NCBI RefSeq assembly: GCF_000337775.1
Contig: NZ_AOLQ01000004.1
Span: forward strand, 124,001-188,000
Source: Haloarcula vallismortis ATCC 29715
GTDB taxonomy: Archaea; Halobacteriota; Halobacteria; Halobacteriales; Haloarculaceae
Reading direction: 5' to 3'
Length of the DNA stretch: 64,000 nucleotides
The position numbers and the translations under genes are program-made. Positions within the stretch are counted from its first letter, which is position 1. Each line of letters opens with the position of its first letter. Of the stretch, positions 17,571 to 26,013 are shown piece after piece. The notes below the pieces were generated by a model. It made no database searches. It saw only the letters and a program-made list of their open reading frames with translations, and was not told where the DNA came from.

Positions 17571-18365
17571 TCACCGGCCGGCGAACTCCGGTCGCCGGTC
17601 TGTCAGGAACGCCTCGACACCCTCCCTGTGGTCGGCGGTCTCGAAGACGATGCCCTGCGCGGTCGCCTCGTCGCGCTGGGCGCGGTCGAAGGACTTCTCC
17701 AGTCCGTCCTGCAGCAGTCGCTTCGAGTGCCGGAGGGCGACGGTCGGGCCATCGGCGATGCGGCTGACGGTCGCCTCGACTTCGGATTCGAACGCCTCGG
17801 CGTCGTAGACGTGATTGAACAGGCCCAGCTCCGCGGCTCGCTCTGCGTCGAGTATCTCGCCGGTGAACACGAGCTCTTTCGCGACGTTCGTCCCGACGAT
17901 TCGTGGGAGCAGATACGAGGTGCCGGCGTCGACGCCGAGACCGACCTGCCGGAACACGAAGCCGATGCTGGCCGACTCACTCGCCAGCTGGATGTCACAG
18001 GCGATAGCGAGGTTCGCGCCGGCCCCGACGGCCGACCCGTCGACCTTTGCGACGGTCGGGACCGGGAGCGCGACGACTCTGGCGATGGTATCGCGGGTCC
18101 GTCGAGCGAGTTCGCTGACGGCGTCGTCGGTCGGGTCGTCGTTCGTGAGCCGCTCGCTCATCCCCTCGATGTCGCCGCCGGCAGAGAACGACTCGCCAGT
18201 GCCCGCGATGACGACACATCGAACGTCGGACGCTGTCTCGATAGTGTCGAGGTGTCGCTCTAGCGCGTCGTACACCGGTTGTGTGAGTGCGTTCCGCGTC
18301 TCTGGTTCGTTCAGCGTCAGCGTGGCGATACCGTCGTCGATGGAGAGCAGGACAGACTCGCTCAC
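17571..18365 (-). CDS. enoyl-CoA hydratase/isomerase
   Basis: Crotonase-fold protein of 264 residues, the standard length. Oxyanion-hole motifs GESFSAGGDIEGM and GSAVGAGANLAIACD. The second acidic catalytic position around QVGLGVDAGTSYLLPR appears as Asp rather than the paired Glu of the classic hydratase, so isomerase or another crotonase activity is possible. It is upstream of, and 43 bp from, the APH-fold kinase gene on the same strand, so they are probably an operon. It diverges from the acyl-CoA ligase gene. Confidence 0.87.
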   Translation of the reverse strand: MSESVLLSIDDGIATLTLNEPETRNALTQPVYDALERHLDTIETASDVRCVVIAGTGESFSAGGDIEGMSERLTNDDPTDDAVSELARRTRDTIARVVALPVPTVAKVDGSAVGAGANLAIACDIQLASESASIGFVFRQVGLGVDAGTSYLLPRIVGTNVAKELVFTGEILDAERAAELGLFNHVYDAEAFESEVEATVSRIADGPTVALRHSKRLLQDGLEKSFDRAQRDEATAQGIVFETADHREGVEAFLTDRRPEFAGR

Positions 18366-18496
18366 CGGATATCACTCCGTCGTAGCTGCATGGGGTCGCT
18401 TCACACGGTCCCGGTATAAATTTACCGCTAGTTCACAGTTTCAGCTAGCGCCGGCCACACACTGAGTCTGCCAGGCCACCGCAGTTCGAGGACTAG

Positions 18497-18504
18497 TTTT
18501 AACA
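18497..18504 (+). promoter_or_regulatory. TATA box of the acyl-CoA ligase gene
   Basis: TTTTAACA centred about 28 nt upstream of ATG 18529. It favours that ATG over the upstream in-frame codon at 18514 and a leaderless mRNA. Confidence 0.55.
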
Positions 18505-18528
18505 TATCGGTGTGTGTTGACACGGAGT

Positions 18529-20184
18529 ATGCCAGGTGGTGCACCACTCAACCTCCGGTCATTCCTGTGGCGTGGCGAGAACGTGTTCCCAGACAGCGAA
18601 ATCGTCTCGCGGACACATCAAGGGATTCACCGGTACACGATAGCGGAGTACGCCCAGCGCGTCCGAAAGCTGGCCTCGGCGCTTGAACAGGCGGGTATCG
18701 AACGCGGCGACAGAGTCGGGACGTTCGCCTGGAACAACCACTGGCATCAGGAGGCCTACTACGGGGTCGCCTGTATGGGCGCGCAGGTCCACATGATCAA
18801 TCTCCTCCTCCCCGACGAGCATATCCGGCACATCGTGGCCGACGCCGAGGACGAGATTCTCATCGTCGACCCCGTCATGCTGGAGAAACTCGAAGCGGCG
18901 TACGACGAGGATGCCTTCGCCTCCGTCGAGCAGTACATCGTGATGGGAGACACCGTCCCCGAAACGTCGCTGGAACCGGTCGTCGACTACGAATCGTTCA
19001 TCGCCGACGGCGACCCCGACTACTCCTTCCCGCAACTGCCCGAGGACCAGCCCGCGGGGATGTGCTACACCTCGGGGACGACAGGCAAGCCGAAAGGCGT
19101 CGAGTACACCCAGAAGATGTACTGGACACAGGTCATGTCGCTGATGACCAGTCAGGCCGGTATCAAGACTGACGACGTGGAGTTGACCTACGTCCCGATG
19201 TTCCACGTCAGCGGCTGGTGTCGCCCGTTCACGACGATTGCTGCCGGAGCCAAGACAGTCCTTCCCGGGCCGAACCCGTCAGCCGAGGACCTGGCGAAGC
19301 TTATCGAGGAAGAGGACGTGACCGTCTCCGCAGCGGTCCCGACCGTCTTCATGGAGCTGCTAGAGTACGCCCGTGACACCGACGTAGACTTCTCGTCGGT
19401 CCGGTACTTCACCAGTGGTGGGTCCGCGACGCCGCGGTCGCTGATGGAAGACTACAAGCAGGAGTTCGACGTGGACCTCATCTCCGGCTACGGCATGACC
19501 GAAACGTCACCGGTCACACACGCCTACGAGCCCAAGCCCGGAATGACGGACCTGCCGGAAGAGGAACTGTTTGACCTTCGGAGCCACTCTGCGGGCCTGC
19601 CGATTGCCGGCCTGGAGTTCAAAGTCGTCAACACCGACGGCGAAGAAGTGCCCTGGGACGGCGAGTCGCTGGGCGAACTCTGGATGCGCGGCCCGTGGGT
19701 CACACAGGAGTACTACAACGCTCCCGATGCGACCGAACAGGCCGTCACCGACGACGGCTGGTTCAAGACCGGTGACATCGTCCGGGTGAGTCCGGAGGGG
19801 TACGTCGACGTGGTCGACCGGATGGACGATCTCGTCAAGAGCGGCGGCGAGTGGATAGCAAGCGTCGAGGTCGAGAACGCGGTCATGGGCCACGACGAGG
19901 TGGTCGAAGCCGCTGTCGTCCCTGTCCCGCACGAACGCTGGGACGAACGCCCCGCCGCGTTCGTCGTCACACGCGATGCTGTGGCCGACGAAGCCGCGTT
20001 GCGCCAGGAGATCAAAGACCTCGTCGCCGAGTCGTATCCGTCGTGGTGGGTCCCCGATGCCATCCGTCTTGTCGACGGGATTCCCAAGGGCGCGACCGGG
20101 AAGTTCTCCAAGCAGACGCTCCGTGACGAGTACGTCGACGAGTCGGTCATCGAGACTGTCGCCGAAAACGCCCCGGCGACGTAA
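18529..20184 (+). CDS. acyl-CoA ligase (AMP-forming)
   Basis: ANL-superfamily acyl-CoA synthetase of 551 residues. AMP/phosphate loop YTSGTTGKPKGVEYT, acyl-site and A5 motif SGYGMTETSP, hinge GWFKTGDIV and DLVKSGGEW, and the C-terminal adenylation Lys in PKGATGKFSKQ. It activates a carboxylic acid to the CoA ester via the acyl-adenylate; motifs place it with medium/long-chain ligases but do not fix the substrate. The start at 18529 is set by a TATA box 28 nt upstream. As the only ligase of this block, it is the likely entry enzyme for the acid handled by the neighbouring acyl-CoA genes. Confidence 0.9.
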   Translation: MPGGAPLNLRSFLWRGENVFPDSEIVSRTHQGIHRYTIAEYAQRVRKLASALEQAGIERGDRVGTFAWNNHWHQEAYYGVACMGAQVHMINLLLPDEHIRHIVADAEDEILIVDPVMLEKLEAAYDEDAFASVEQYIVMGDTVPETSLEPVVDYESFIADGDPDYSFPQLPEDQPAGMCYTSGTTGKPKGVEYTQKMYWTQVMSLMTSQAGIKTDDVELTYVPMFHVSGWCRPFTTIAAGAKTVLPGPNPSAEDLAKLIEEEDVTVSAAVPTVFMELLEYARDTDVDFSSVRYFTSGGSATPRSLMEDYKQEFDVDLISGYGMTETSPVTHAYEPKPGMTDLPEEELFDLRSHSAGLPIAGLEFKVVNTDGEEVPWDGESLGELWMRGPWVTQEYYNAPDATEQAVTDDGWFKTGDIVRVSPEGYVDVVDRMDDLVKSGGEWIASVEVENAVMGHDEVVEAAVVPVPHERWDERPAAFVVTRDAVADEAALRQEIKDLVAESYPSWWVPDAIRLVDGIPKGATGKFSKQTLRDEYVDESVIETVAENAPAT

Positions 20185-20332
20185 GACGCAGCCGAAACGT
20201 GGCGGCGCTTTCCGGTCGTCAGCCACCGTCCCGACGGCGGTGTTCCGATACTGCACAGCTGTTGCCACTGAGCCAGCCAGAACAAGTCCAGCCGCAGATA
20301 GGTATTTATGATAGCTCTGTGACTGTTGTCGT

Positions 20333-21394
20333 ATGCGAGCCGCTGTCATTGAGGAGCACGGCGAACCGCTCACGATTCAGGACGTGCCCTATCCGGAGCC
20401 TCAGTCGGATCAGGTCGTCATCGAGACAGAGGCCTGCGGGGTCTGCCGGAGCGACTGGCACGCCTGGCAGGGGGACTGGGAGTGGTTCGGCATCCAGACC
20501 GGTCCCGGGCAGATTCTGGGCCACGAACCGGCGGGCGTCGTCGCCGACGTGGGCGCGGATGTCGAACAGTTCTCCGAGGGAGACCGCGTCACGGTCCCGT
20601 TCCACCTCGGCGACGGGTCGTGTCAGTACTGCCAGCGCGGGCACGCGAACATCTGCGAGACATCGATGCCGCTTGGCTTCCTCGACGCCGCACCGGGGGC
20701 GTTCGCCGAGGCGTTCCCCGTCCGCGAGGCAGATTTCAACTGCGTCAGACTACCGGACACCGTCGACTTCACCGAGATGGCCGGCCTCGGCTGTCGGTTC
20801 ATGACGGCGTACCACGCGCTGACCGACCGGGCGGACCTCAGGCCGGGCGATGCCGTCGCGATTCACGGCTGTGGCGGCGTCGGGCTGTCGGCGGTCCACA
20901 TCGCCGATGCGCTGGGGGCCGAACCGATTGCGGTCGACGTACAGGAGGGCAAACTCGACCGGGCGCGGGACCTCGGCGCGGCGACGACAATCAACGCCGC
21001 CGAGACGGACAACGTCCCCGCCGAGGTCCATGCTGTCACGGACGGCGGGGCCGACGTGGCAATCGACGCGCTGGGCATCGCCGAGACGTGTCGCAACGCC
21101 GTGCAGTCGCTGGGCAAGCAGGGGACCCACGTCCAGGTCGGCCTCACCACCGACGAGGAGGCCGGAGAGATTTCGCTGCCGGTGGACACGATGACGCTTC
21201 AGGAGATTGATTTCCACGGCTCCTACGGGATGCCGCCGATCCGCTACGACGAACTGTTTCGGCTCGTCGACGCCGGGACGCTCGACCCCTCGAAGATTGT
21301 CGGGGAGACGCTCGCCCTCGATGCCGTGCCGGACACGCTTGCCTCGATGGGCGAGTACGAGACCGTCGGCATCCCCGTCATCGACGAGTTCTGA
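20333..21394 (+). CDS. zinc-dependent alcohol dehydrogenase
   Basis: A 353-residue medium-chain dehydrogenase/reductase. Catalytic zinc ligands: Cys in ACGVCRSD, His-Glu in GHEPAGVV. NAD(P) fold HGCGGVGLSAVHIA. The structural-zinc lobe reads GDGSCQYCQRGHANIC: three of the usual four Cys are present, and the first appears replaced by Asp, a substitution I associate with some archaeal enzymes. It follows the acyl-CoA ligase on the same strand with its own AT-rich promoter near 20303-20310. Likely converts a primary or secondary alcohol to aldehyde or ketone. With the aldehyde dehydrogenase at 22341 it could feed an acid to the ligase. Confidence 0.9.
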   Translation: MRAAVIEEHGEPLTIQDVPYPEPQSDQVVIETEACGVCRSDWHAWQGDWEWFGIQTGPGQILGHEPAGVVADVGADVEQFSEGDRVTVPFHLGDGSCQYCQRGHANICETSMPLGFLDAAPGAFAEAFPVREADFNCVRLPDTVDFTEMAGLGCRFMTAYHALTDRADLRPGDAVAIHGCGGVGLSAVHIADALGAEPIAVDVQEGKLDRARDLGAATTINAAETDNVPAEVHAVTDGGADVAIDALGIAETCRNAVQSLGKQGTHVQVGLTTDEEAGEISLPVDTMTLQEIDFHGSYGMPPIRYDELFRLVDAGTLDPSKIVGETLALDAVPDTLASMGEYETVGIPVIDEF

Positions 21395-21428
21395 GACACG
21401 CCGGCACTGTTCTGCGGGTCGCCGGCAC

Positions 21429-22244
21429 CTACGAACGCTTCGCTGTCAACCACTCGACGGCGAAGTCTACCATTGGCTGTTGTGCGAGGAGTTTCGACTC
21501 GCCGACGCCGACAGTGCCTGCCTCGACGGCGCTGGGGTGTGCACACTCGAACGCATCGCCACAGGCTTGGAAGTCCTCATCGTTGAGTTCGATATCCTCC
21601 CAGTGGCGCCATTCGCGCTCACCGTCGGCGAGGACGGCACTGGCATGTGTGACGGTATCGGTGTCGATGTCGGCGCGGTACTCGGCGAGGTGGAGCGACG
21701 TGTTTGTCGTATGTGACGTCCCGAGAAACATGACTGTCCCATCACGGTCGTAGACCTCGGACAGCGGTGATGTCTCCCCGAGCGAGTAATTGTAGGCGTG
21801 ACCGCCAACAATGGCCTCGGCATCGGTACCCCACGCGGCGAACGAATGCTGTGGGTGGGCACTCCGATGGACATCTGGATACGTGCGAAAGCATTCGGCG
21901 ATTGCACCCATCCCTCGAGTTGGCGTCACTGCCGGTCGGTACGGGGGGAACTGCTCGCGAATCGTGTCATCCCACGAGTCCGGGACTGGTGGATTCTCCA
22001 TATTGTCGGGGTCCCTGTTGCCTGGCGAGTGCGTTGGCATCACCACCGCCCCGCTCTCGGTGACGACACGCTGCAAGGCGTCTACAACCGCTGGTGCGCC
22101 ACCACAGACCCATCCCAGTTCGGACAGCGACCCGTGGACCAGTACTGTTTCCCCGCTTTTGAGACCCAGTGTACGGAGGTCGTGTGCTATCGAATCTACG
22201 GTGACCGGTTCCGCTGAACGGTCGACCGGGCGCGGTGTGTCCAT
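21429..22244 (-). CDS. AAC(3)-family acyl-CoA-dependent N-acyltransferase
   Basis: A 271-residue member of the AAC(3)/YokD antibiotic acetyltransferase family. N-terminal VLVHGSLSELGWVCGGA, central PTHSPGN, then the His-containing segment SAHPQHSFAAWG and GETSPLSEVYDRDGTVMFLG, all typical. Family members transfer an acyl group from CoA to an amine; only some act on aminoglycosides, which do not target archaeal cells in the usual way. A metabolic amine substrate is therefore more likely here (inference). It is on the minus strand, between the alcohol and aldehyde dehydrogenase genes. Confidence 0.8.
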   Translation of the reverse strand: MDTPRPVDRSAEPVTVDSIAHDLRTLGLKSGETVLVHGSLSELGWVCGGAPAVVDALQRVVTESGAVVMPTHSPGNRDPDNMENPPVPDSWDDTIREQFPPYRPAVTPTRGMGAIAECFRTYPDVHRSAHPQHSFAAWGTDAEAIVGGHAYNYSLGETSPLSEVYDRDGTVMFLGTSHTTNTSLHLAEYRADIDTDTVTHASAVLADGEREWRHWEDIELNDEDFQACGDAFECAHPSAVEAGTVGVGESKLLAQQPMVDFAVEWLTAKRS

Positions 22245-22340
22245 GAGGGATGATAGCCGAAAGTGGGCATAAGTTTCGTGTTCGCCTAGCCTACAGAGCC
22301 GTTATCCTGAGCCACCTGCTGTGGCCCTATAGTTGACAGC

Positions 22341-23810
22341 TCAGAGCAGCTGGTAGTCGCGCTCTTCGTGCTGGACGGATATCCACTTGGTCTCGGTCAG
22401 TTCGTCCATGATCCACTCGCCGTTGTACCGGCCGAGGCCGGAGTTTTTCATCCCGCCGAACGGGGCGTTGGGTTCGTCCTGAATCGGGTGGTCGTTGACA
22501 TGGACCATCCCGGCGTCGATCTGGTCGGCGATGGTCCGGCCGTGTTCGATATCACCGCTGTACACGCCCGCGGCGAGACCGTACTCGGTGTCGTTGGCGA
22601 GTTCGACGGCTTCCTCGTCGGACTCGAACGGGATGACCGGAGCGACGGGGCCGAAGTGTTCGTTGCACGCCGCGGACATATCGTTGGTACACTCCGAGAG
22701 GACGGTCGGTTCGAGGAACAGGTCCTCGGCCTCGCCGCCCGTTTCCAGCGTCGCGCCGGCGTCGACGGTCTGCTCGATGAACGAGGTGAGTTGCTCGACC
22801 TGACTCTCGTTGATGATCGGGCCGAACTCCACATCATCGTCAAGCGGGTTCCCGATGGTCAGCGACTCCGCGTGTTCGACGAGCGTCTCGACGTACTTGT
22901 CGTAGACGTCCTCGTGGACGAGATGGCGATTAATCGAGATGCACACCTGTCCCTGATGGCCGAACGCGCCGACGGAGCCGGCCTTTGCGGCCGCTTCGAT
23001 ATCGGCGTCCTCGGTGACGACGAACGGTCCGTTCCCGCCGAGTTCAAGCGCCGGCAGGGCGAGTGCGTTTCCGGCCTGACTGGCCACGGACCTGCCGACT
23101 GCCGTCGACCCGGTGAACGACATCACGCGAGCGATTGGGTGGCCGGCCATCCGGTCGCCGATGTCGGAGCCGTGGCCCGTGACGACGTTGACGACGCCGT
23201 CCGGGAGGCCAGCCTCCTCGGCGATGTCGGCCAGCAGGAGCCCGCCGGTAATCGGCGTGTCCGTCGCGGGCTTGATGACGACAGTGTTGCCGAGCGCGAG
23301 CGCGGGCCCGAGCGCTCGCGTCGTGAGGTGCAGCGGGAAGTTCCACGGCGAGATAATCCCGACGACGCCGGCGGGCTCGCGGACGATGTGATGGTCCTTG
23401 TCTTCGTGATACATCGAGTCACGGACTTCCTCTTCCGGCGGAACCATCTCCAGTGCGCTCTGGAAGTCCGCCATCGCGAAGTTGGCCTCGGCAGTTGCCT
23501 TGGCCTGTACGCTGCCGGACTCCGTTGCAAGCAGTTCGACGATTTCGTCGAGTCGGTCCTGCATTACCGCAATCATCGACTGGACGTACTCGTTGCGCTC
23601 TTCGCGCGGTAGCGCCGCCCAGTCAGACTGGGCCGCTTCGGCGGCCTGATAGGCATCGTTGACATCCCCCTCCGTCCCAGCGGGGACCGCTGCGATTTCC
23701 TCGCCTGTCGCAGGGTTCGTCACTGGGATTGTAGCAGGCGTTCCGGCGTCGCGCCACTCACCGTCGATGTACAGTCGGCTCCACGCCGTCTGGCTATCTA
23801 GTTGCGACAT
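22341..23810 (-). CDS. aldehyde dehydrogenase (NAD(P)+)
   Basis: A 489-residue ALDH-superfamily enzyme. Oxyanion Asn in SPWNFPLH, cofactor motif FTGSTAVGRSVA, general-base Glu in LELGGNGP and catalytic Cys in GHQGQVCISINRH. Full length and intact. It oxidises an aldehyde to the acid; motif style is close to benzaldehyde/succinate-semialdehyde-type enzymes, not decisive. A TATA-like ATAAAA on the minus strand (23837-23842) lies 30 nt from the start. It is divergent from the glutaryl-CoA dehydrogenase-like gene, sharing an 82-bp promoter region with it. Confidence 0.92.
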   Translation of the reverse strand: MSQLDSQTAWSRLYIDGEWRDAGTPATIPVTNPATGEEIAAVPAGTEGDVNDAYQAAEAAQSDWAALPREERNEYVQSMIAVMQDRLDEIVELLATESGSVQAKATAEANFAMADFQSALEMVPPEEEVRDSMYHEDKDHHIVREPAGVVGIISPWNFPLHLTTRALGPALALGNTVVIKPATDTPITGGLLLADIAEEAGLPDGVVNVVTGHGSDIGDRMAGHPIARVMSFTGSTAVGRSVASQAGNALALPALELGGNGPFVVTEDADIEAAAKAGSVGAFGHQGQVCISINRHLVHEDVYDKYVETLVEHAESLTIGNPLDDDVEFGPIINESQVEQLTSFIEQTVDAGATLETGGEAEDLFLEPTVLSECTNDMSAACNEHFGPVAPVIPFESDEEAVELANDTEYGLAAGVYSGDIEHGRTIADQIDAGMVHVNDHPIQDEPNAPFGGMKNSGLGRYNGEWIMDELTETKWISVQHEERDYQLL

Positions 23811-23892
23811 TCTATGCTAGCGACAGCGCCACGGACTTTTATCCCTTTGGCACCGGGCAAACGCTTAATTGAACCCCGGCCACAGATCCTGT

Positions 23893-25056
23893 ATGATCGA
23901 TTACCTCGGTCTCGAAAGCGACCTCGGCGAGGAAGAGCGGATGGTCCGGGACACAGCCCGGGACTTCGTCGAGAACGAAGTCAAGCCCGATGTCGGACAG
24001 CACTGGATCGATGGGACGTTCCCGACAGACCTCATCACCGAGATGGGCGAACTCGGGTTCTACGCGCCGAACCTCGACGGGTACGGACTGCCGGGGCTCA
24101 GTGAGACAGCCTACGGCCTCCTGTTGCAGGAACTGGAGGCCGGTGACAGCGGCCTGCGCTCGATGGCCAGCGTACAGGGCGCACTCGTCATGTACCCGAT
24201 TCACGCCTACGGTAGCGACGCCCAGAAAGAGGAGTGGCTGCCGGCGCTGGGCAGCGGCGAGCGGGTTGGCTGTTTCGGCCTGACCGAGCCCGAACACGGG
24301 TCGAACCCGTCGGCGATGGAGACGACGGCCGAGCGCGACGCCGACGGCTACGTCCTGAACGGCTCGAAAACGTGGATCACAAACGCGCCCATCAGCGACC
24401 TCGCGGTGGTCTGGGCGAAAGTCACGTCCGCCGATGGCGACCCGGTTCGAGGCTTCCTGGTCGAGACTGACCGCGACGGCGTGACGACGAACAAGATAGA
24501 CGAGAAGCTCTCGCTGCGCGCGTCGATCACGGGCGAGATCAGCGTGCAGAACGCCCGCGTCCCCGAAGAGAACGTCCTGCCGGGCGTCGAGGGGATGAAG
24601 GGGCCGCTGTCCTGTCTCACGCAGGCCCGCTACGGCATCGCCTGGGGGACGGTCGGGGCCGCCATGGACTGTTTCGAGACCGCCCACGAGTACGCCACTG
24701 ACCGCGAGCAGTTCGGGAAGCCCATCGCCGGATACCAGCTCCAGCAGGAGAAACTCGCGGAGATGGCGACCCAGATATCGCTGGGCCAGTTGCTCGCCCA
24801 CCGGCTTGCTGACCTGAAGGAACGCGGGGACCTCCGCCCGGAGCAGGTCTCGATGGCCAAGCGCAACAACGCGCGGATGGCCCGCGAGCAGTCACGAGTG
24901 GCCCGCGAGATGCTCGGCGGCAACGGCATTACGGCCGATTACTCCCCGATGCGGCACCTGACAAACCTCGAAACCGTCTATACCTACGAGGGCACGCACG
25001 ACATCCACTCGCTCATCATCGGGCACGACCTGACCGGTATCCCGGCCTTCGAGTAG
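23893..25056 (+). CDS. glutaryl-CoA dehydrogenase-like acyl-CoA dehydrogenase
   Basis: A 387-residue acyl-CoA dehydrogenase. FAD-binding segments GCFGLTEPEHGSNPS and KTWITNAPISD, substrate helix YATDREQFGKPIAGYQL, and the catalytic Glu in YTYEGTHDIHSLIIG with the tail TGIPAFE. The EGTHDIH...TGIxAF ending is characteristic of glutaryl-CoA dehydrogenases, which oxidise and decarboxylate glutaryl-CoA to crotonyl-CoA; a simple acyl-CoA substrate cannot be excluded. ATG 23893 is set by CTTAAT at 23864-23869 (26 nt upstream). Downstream, an IclR regulator is convergent. Confidence 0.87.
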   Translation: MIDYLGLESDLGEEERMVRDTARDFVENEVKPDVGQHWIDGTFPTDLITEMGELGFYAPNLDGYGLPGLSETAYGLLLQELEAGDSGLRSMASVQGALVMYPIHAYGSDAQKEEWLPALGSGERVGCFGLTEPEHGSNPSAMETTAERDADGYVLNGSKTWITNAPISDLAVVWAKVTSADGDPVRGFLVETDRDGVTTNKIDEKLSLRASITGEISVQNARVPEENVLPGVEGMKGPLSCLTQARYGIAWGTVGAAMDCFETAHEYATDREQFGKPIAGYQLQQEKLAEMATQISLGQLLAHRLADLKERGDLRPEQVSMAKRNNARMAREQSRVAREMLGGNGITADYSPMRHLTNLETVYTYEGTHDIHSLIIGHDLTGIPAFE

Positions 25057-25116
25057 GACGGCCGTTCGACGTAGCCCGATATACGGAACGACCTCGCCGA
25101 CGCACAACTGCGCTTC

Positions 25117-25887
25117 TCAATCGTACGTGAGGTCGATTTTCAGCTCGCTGGCTTTCCGTTCCAGCAGATCGGGGTACGTCGATTCGATGTCGTCCCGGCT
25201 CACCCGGCCGTTCGGCCCGAAGACGCTCAACGCGCCGATGAGGTCGTCCTCGTGGTTGTACACCGGCACGCCCGCCGCGCGCAGGCCGTCCATGTGTTCG
25301 GACATATTGGTCGCATACCCCTGCTCGCGGACCTGTTCCAGTTCTTCGAACAGCACGTTCCGGTCGGTAATCGTGCTCGCCGTCAGCTCTTCGAGGGCCG
25401 TGGCTTCGACGAACGCCTCGATGCGTTCGTCAGACCACTCCGCGAGGATGGCTTTCCCCGAAGCGAGCGCGTGCAGCGGCCGGCGTTTGCCGATCATCGT
25501 GTCGCTTTGCAGTGGATTCCGGCCGCCGGCCCGATGGAGATACACGCCTTCGAAGCCCTCCTCGACCAGAAACAGCGCCCGCTCGTCGGTCTCTATCGCC
25601 AGTTCGATGACTTTCTGCTTGGCGACGAGATAGCCCGGCCGCCGTATCCGCGGCGGTTCGCTGAGTTGCAAAAACCGGAGTGAAAGCCGGTACTCCCCAT
25701 TCTCCTCGACGAGATAGTCCATGTCGTGCAGCGTCTTGAGGTGCCGATACACCGTGCTCTTTGCCAGATCCATCTCCGCCCGGATGTCCGCGATTGTCGC
25801 GCCGCCCGCGTCCCGAACCAGCGCCAGAATCTCGAACGACGTCCGGGTCGTCGACACTTCGGACGTTCCGTTCTCGTTTTCGAGCAT
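25117..25887 (-). CDS. IclR-family transcriptional regulator
   Basis: About 256 residues. N-terminal winged helix (SFEILALVRDAGGATIADI, MDLAKSTVYRHLKTL, wing YLVEENGEYRLS), then the IclR effector domain with LHALASGKAILAEW and C-terminal AAGVPVYNHEDDLIGALSVFG. I use ATG 25887; the frame is open to 25926, but that ATG overlaps a TATA-like GATTATG. The effector is unknown. The palindrome at 25931-25943, upstream of the promoter element, may be its operator. Candidate targets are its own gene and the divergent hydrolase gene at 26014. Confidence 0.85.
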   Translation of the reverse strand: MLENENGTSEVSTTRTSFEILALVRDAGGATIADIRAEMDLAKSTVYRHLKTLHDMDYLVEENGEYRLSLRFLQLSEPPRIRRPGYLVAKQKVIELAIETDERALFLVEEGFEGVYLHRAGGRNPLQSDTMIGKRRPLHALASGKAILAEWSDERIEAFVEATALEELTASTITDRNVLFEELEQVREQGYATNMSEHMDGLRAAGVPVYNHEDDLIGALSVFGPNGRVSRDDIESTYPDLLERKASELKIDLTYD

Positions 25888-25930
25888 ACGGAGTTGTGAC
25901 CGCTTAGTGACATCAGCGTTTCGCATAATC

Positions 25931-25943
25931 GACCATGATGGTC
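25931..25943. promoter_or_regulatory. palindrome between IclR gene and hydrolase gene
   Basis: GACCAT-G-ATGGTC, a perfect 13-bp palindrome in the divergent intergenic region, 44 bp upstream of the IclR start. Plausible operator; not tested. Confidence 0.4.
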
Positions 25944-26013
25944 CGGCAGCTCGAATGCAAGCAGTAGCTATCTGCTGGTCGGTCCCACCGCCGAACCGAA
26001 CCTAACTTGTAGT

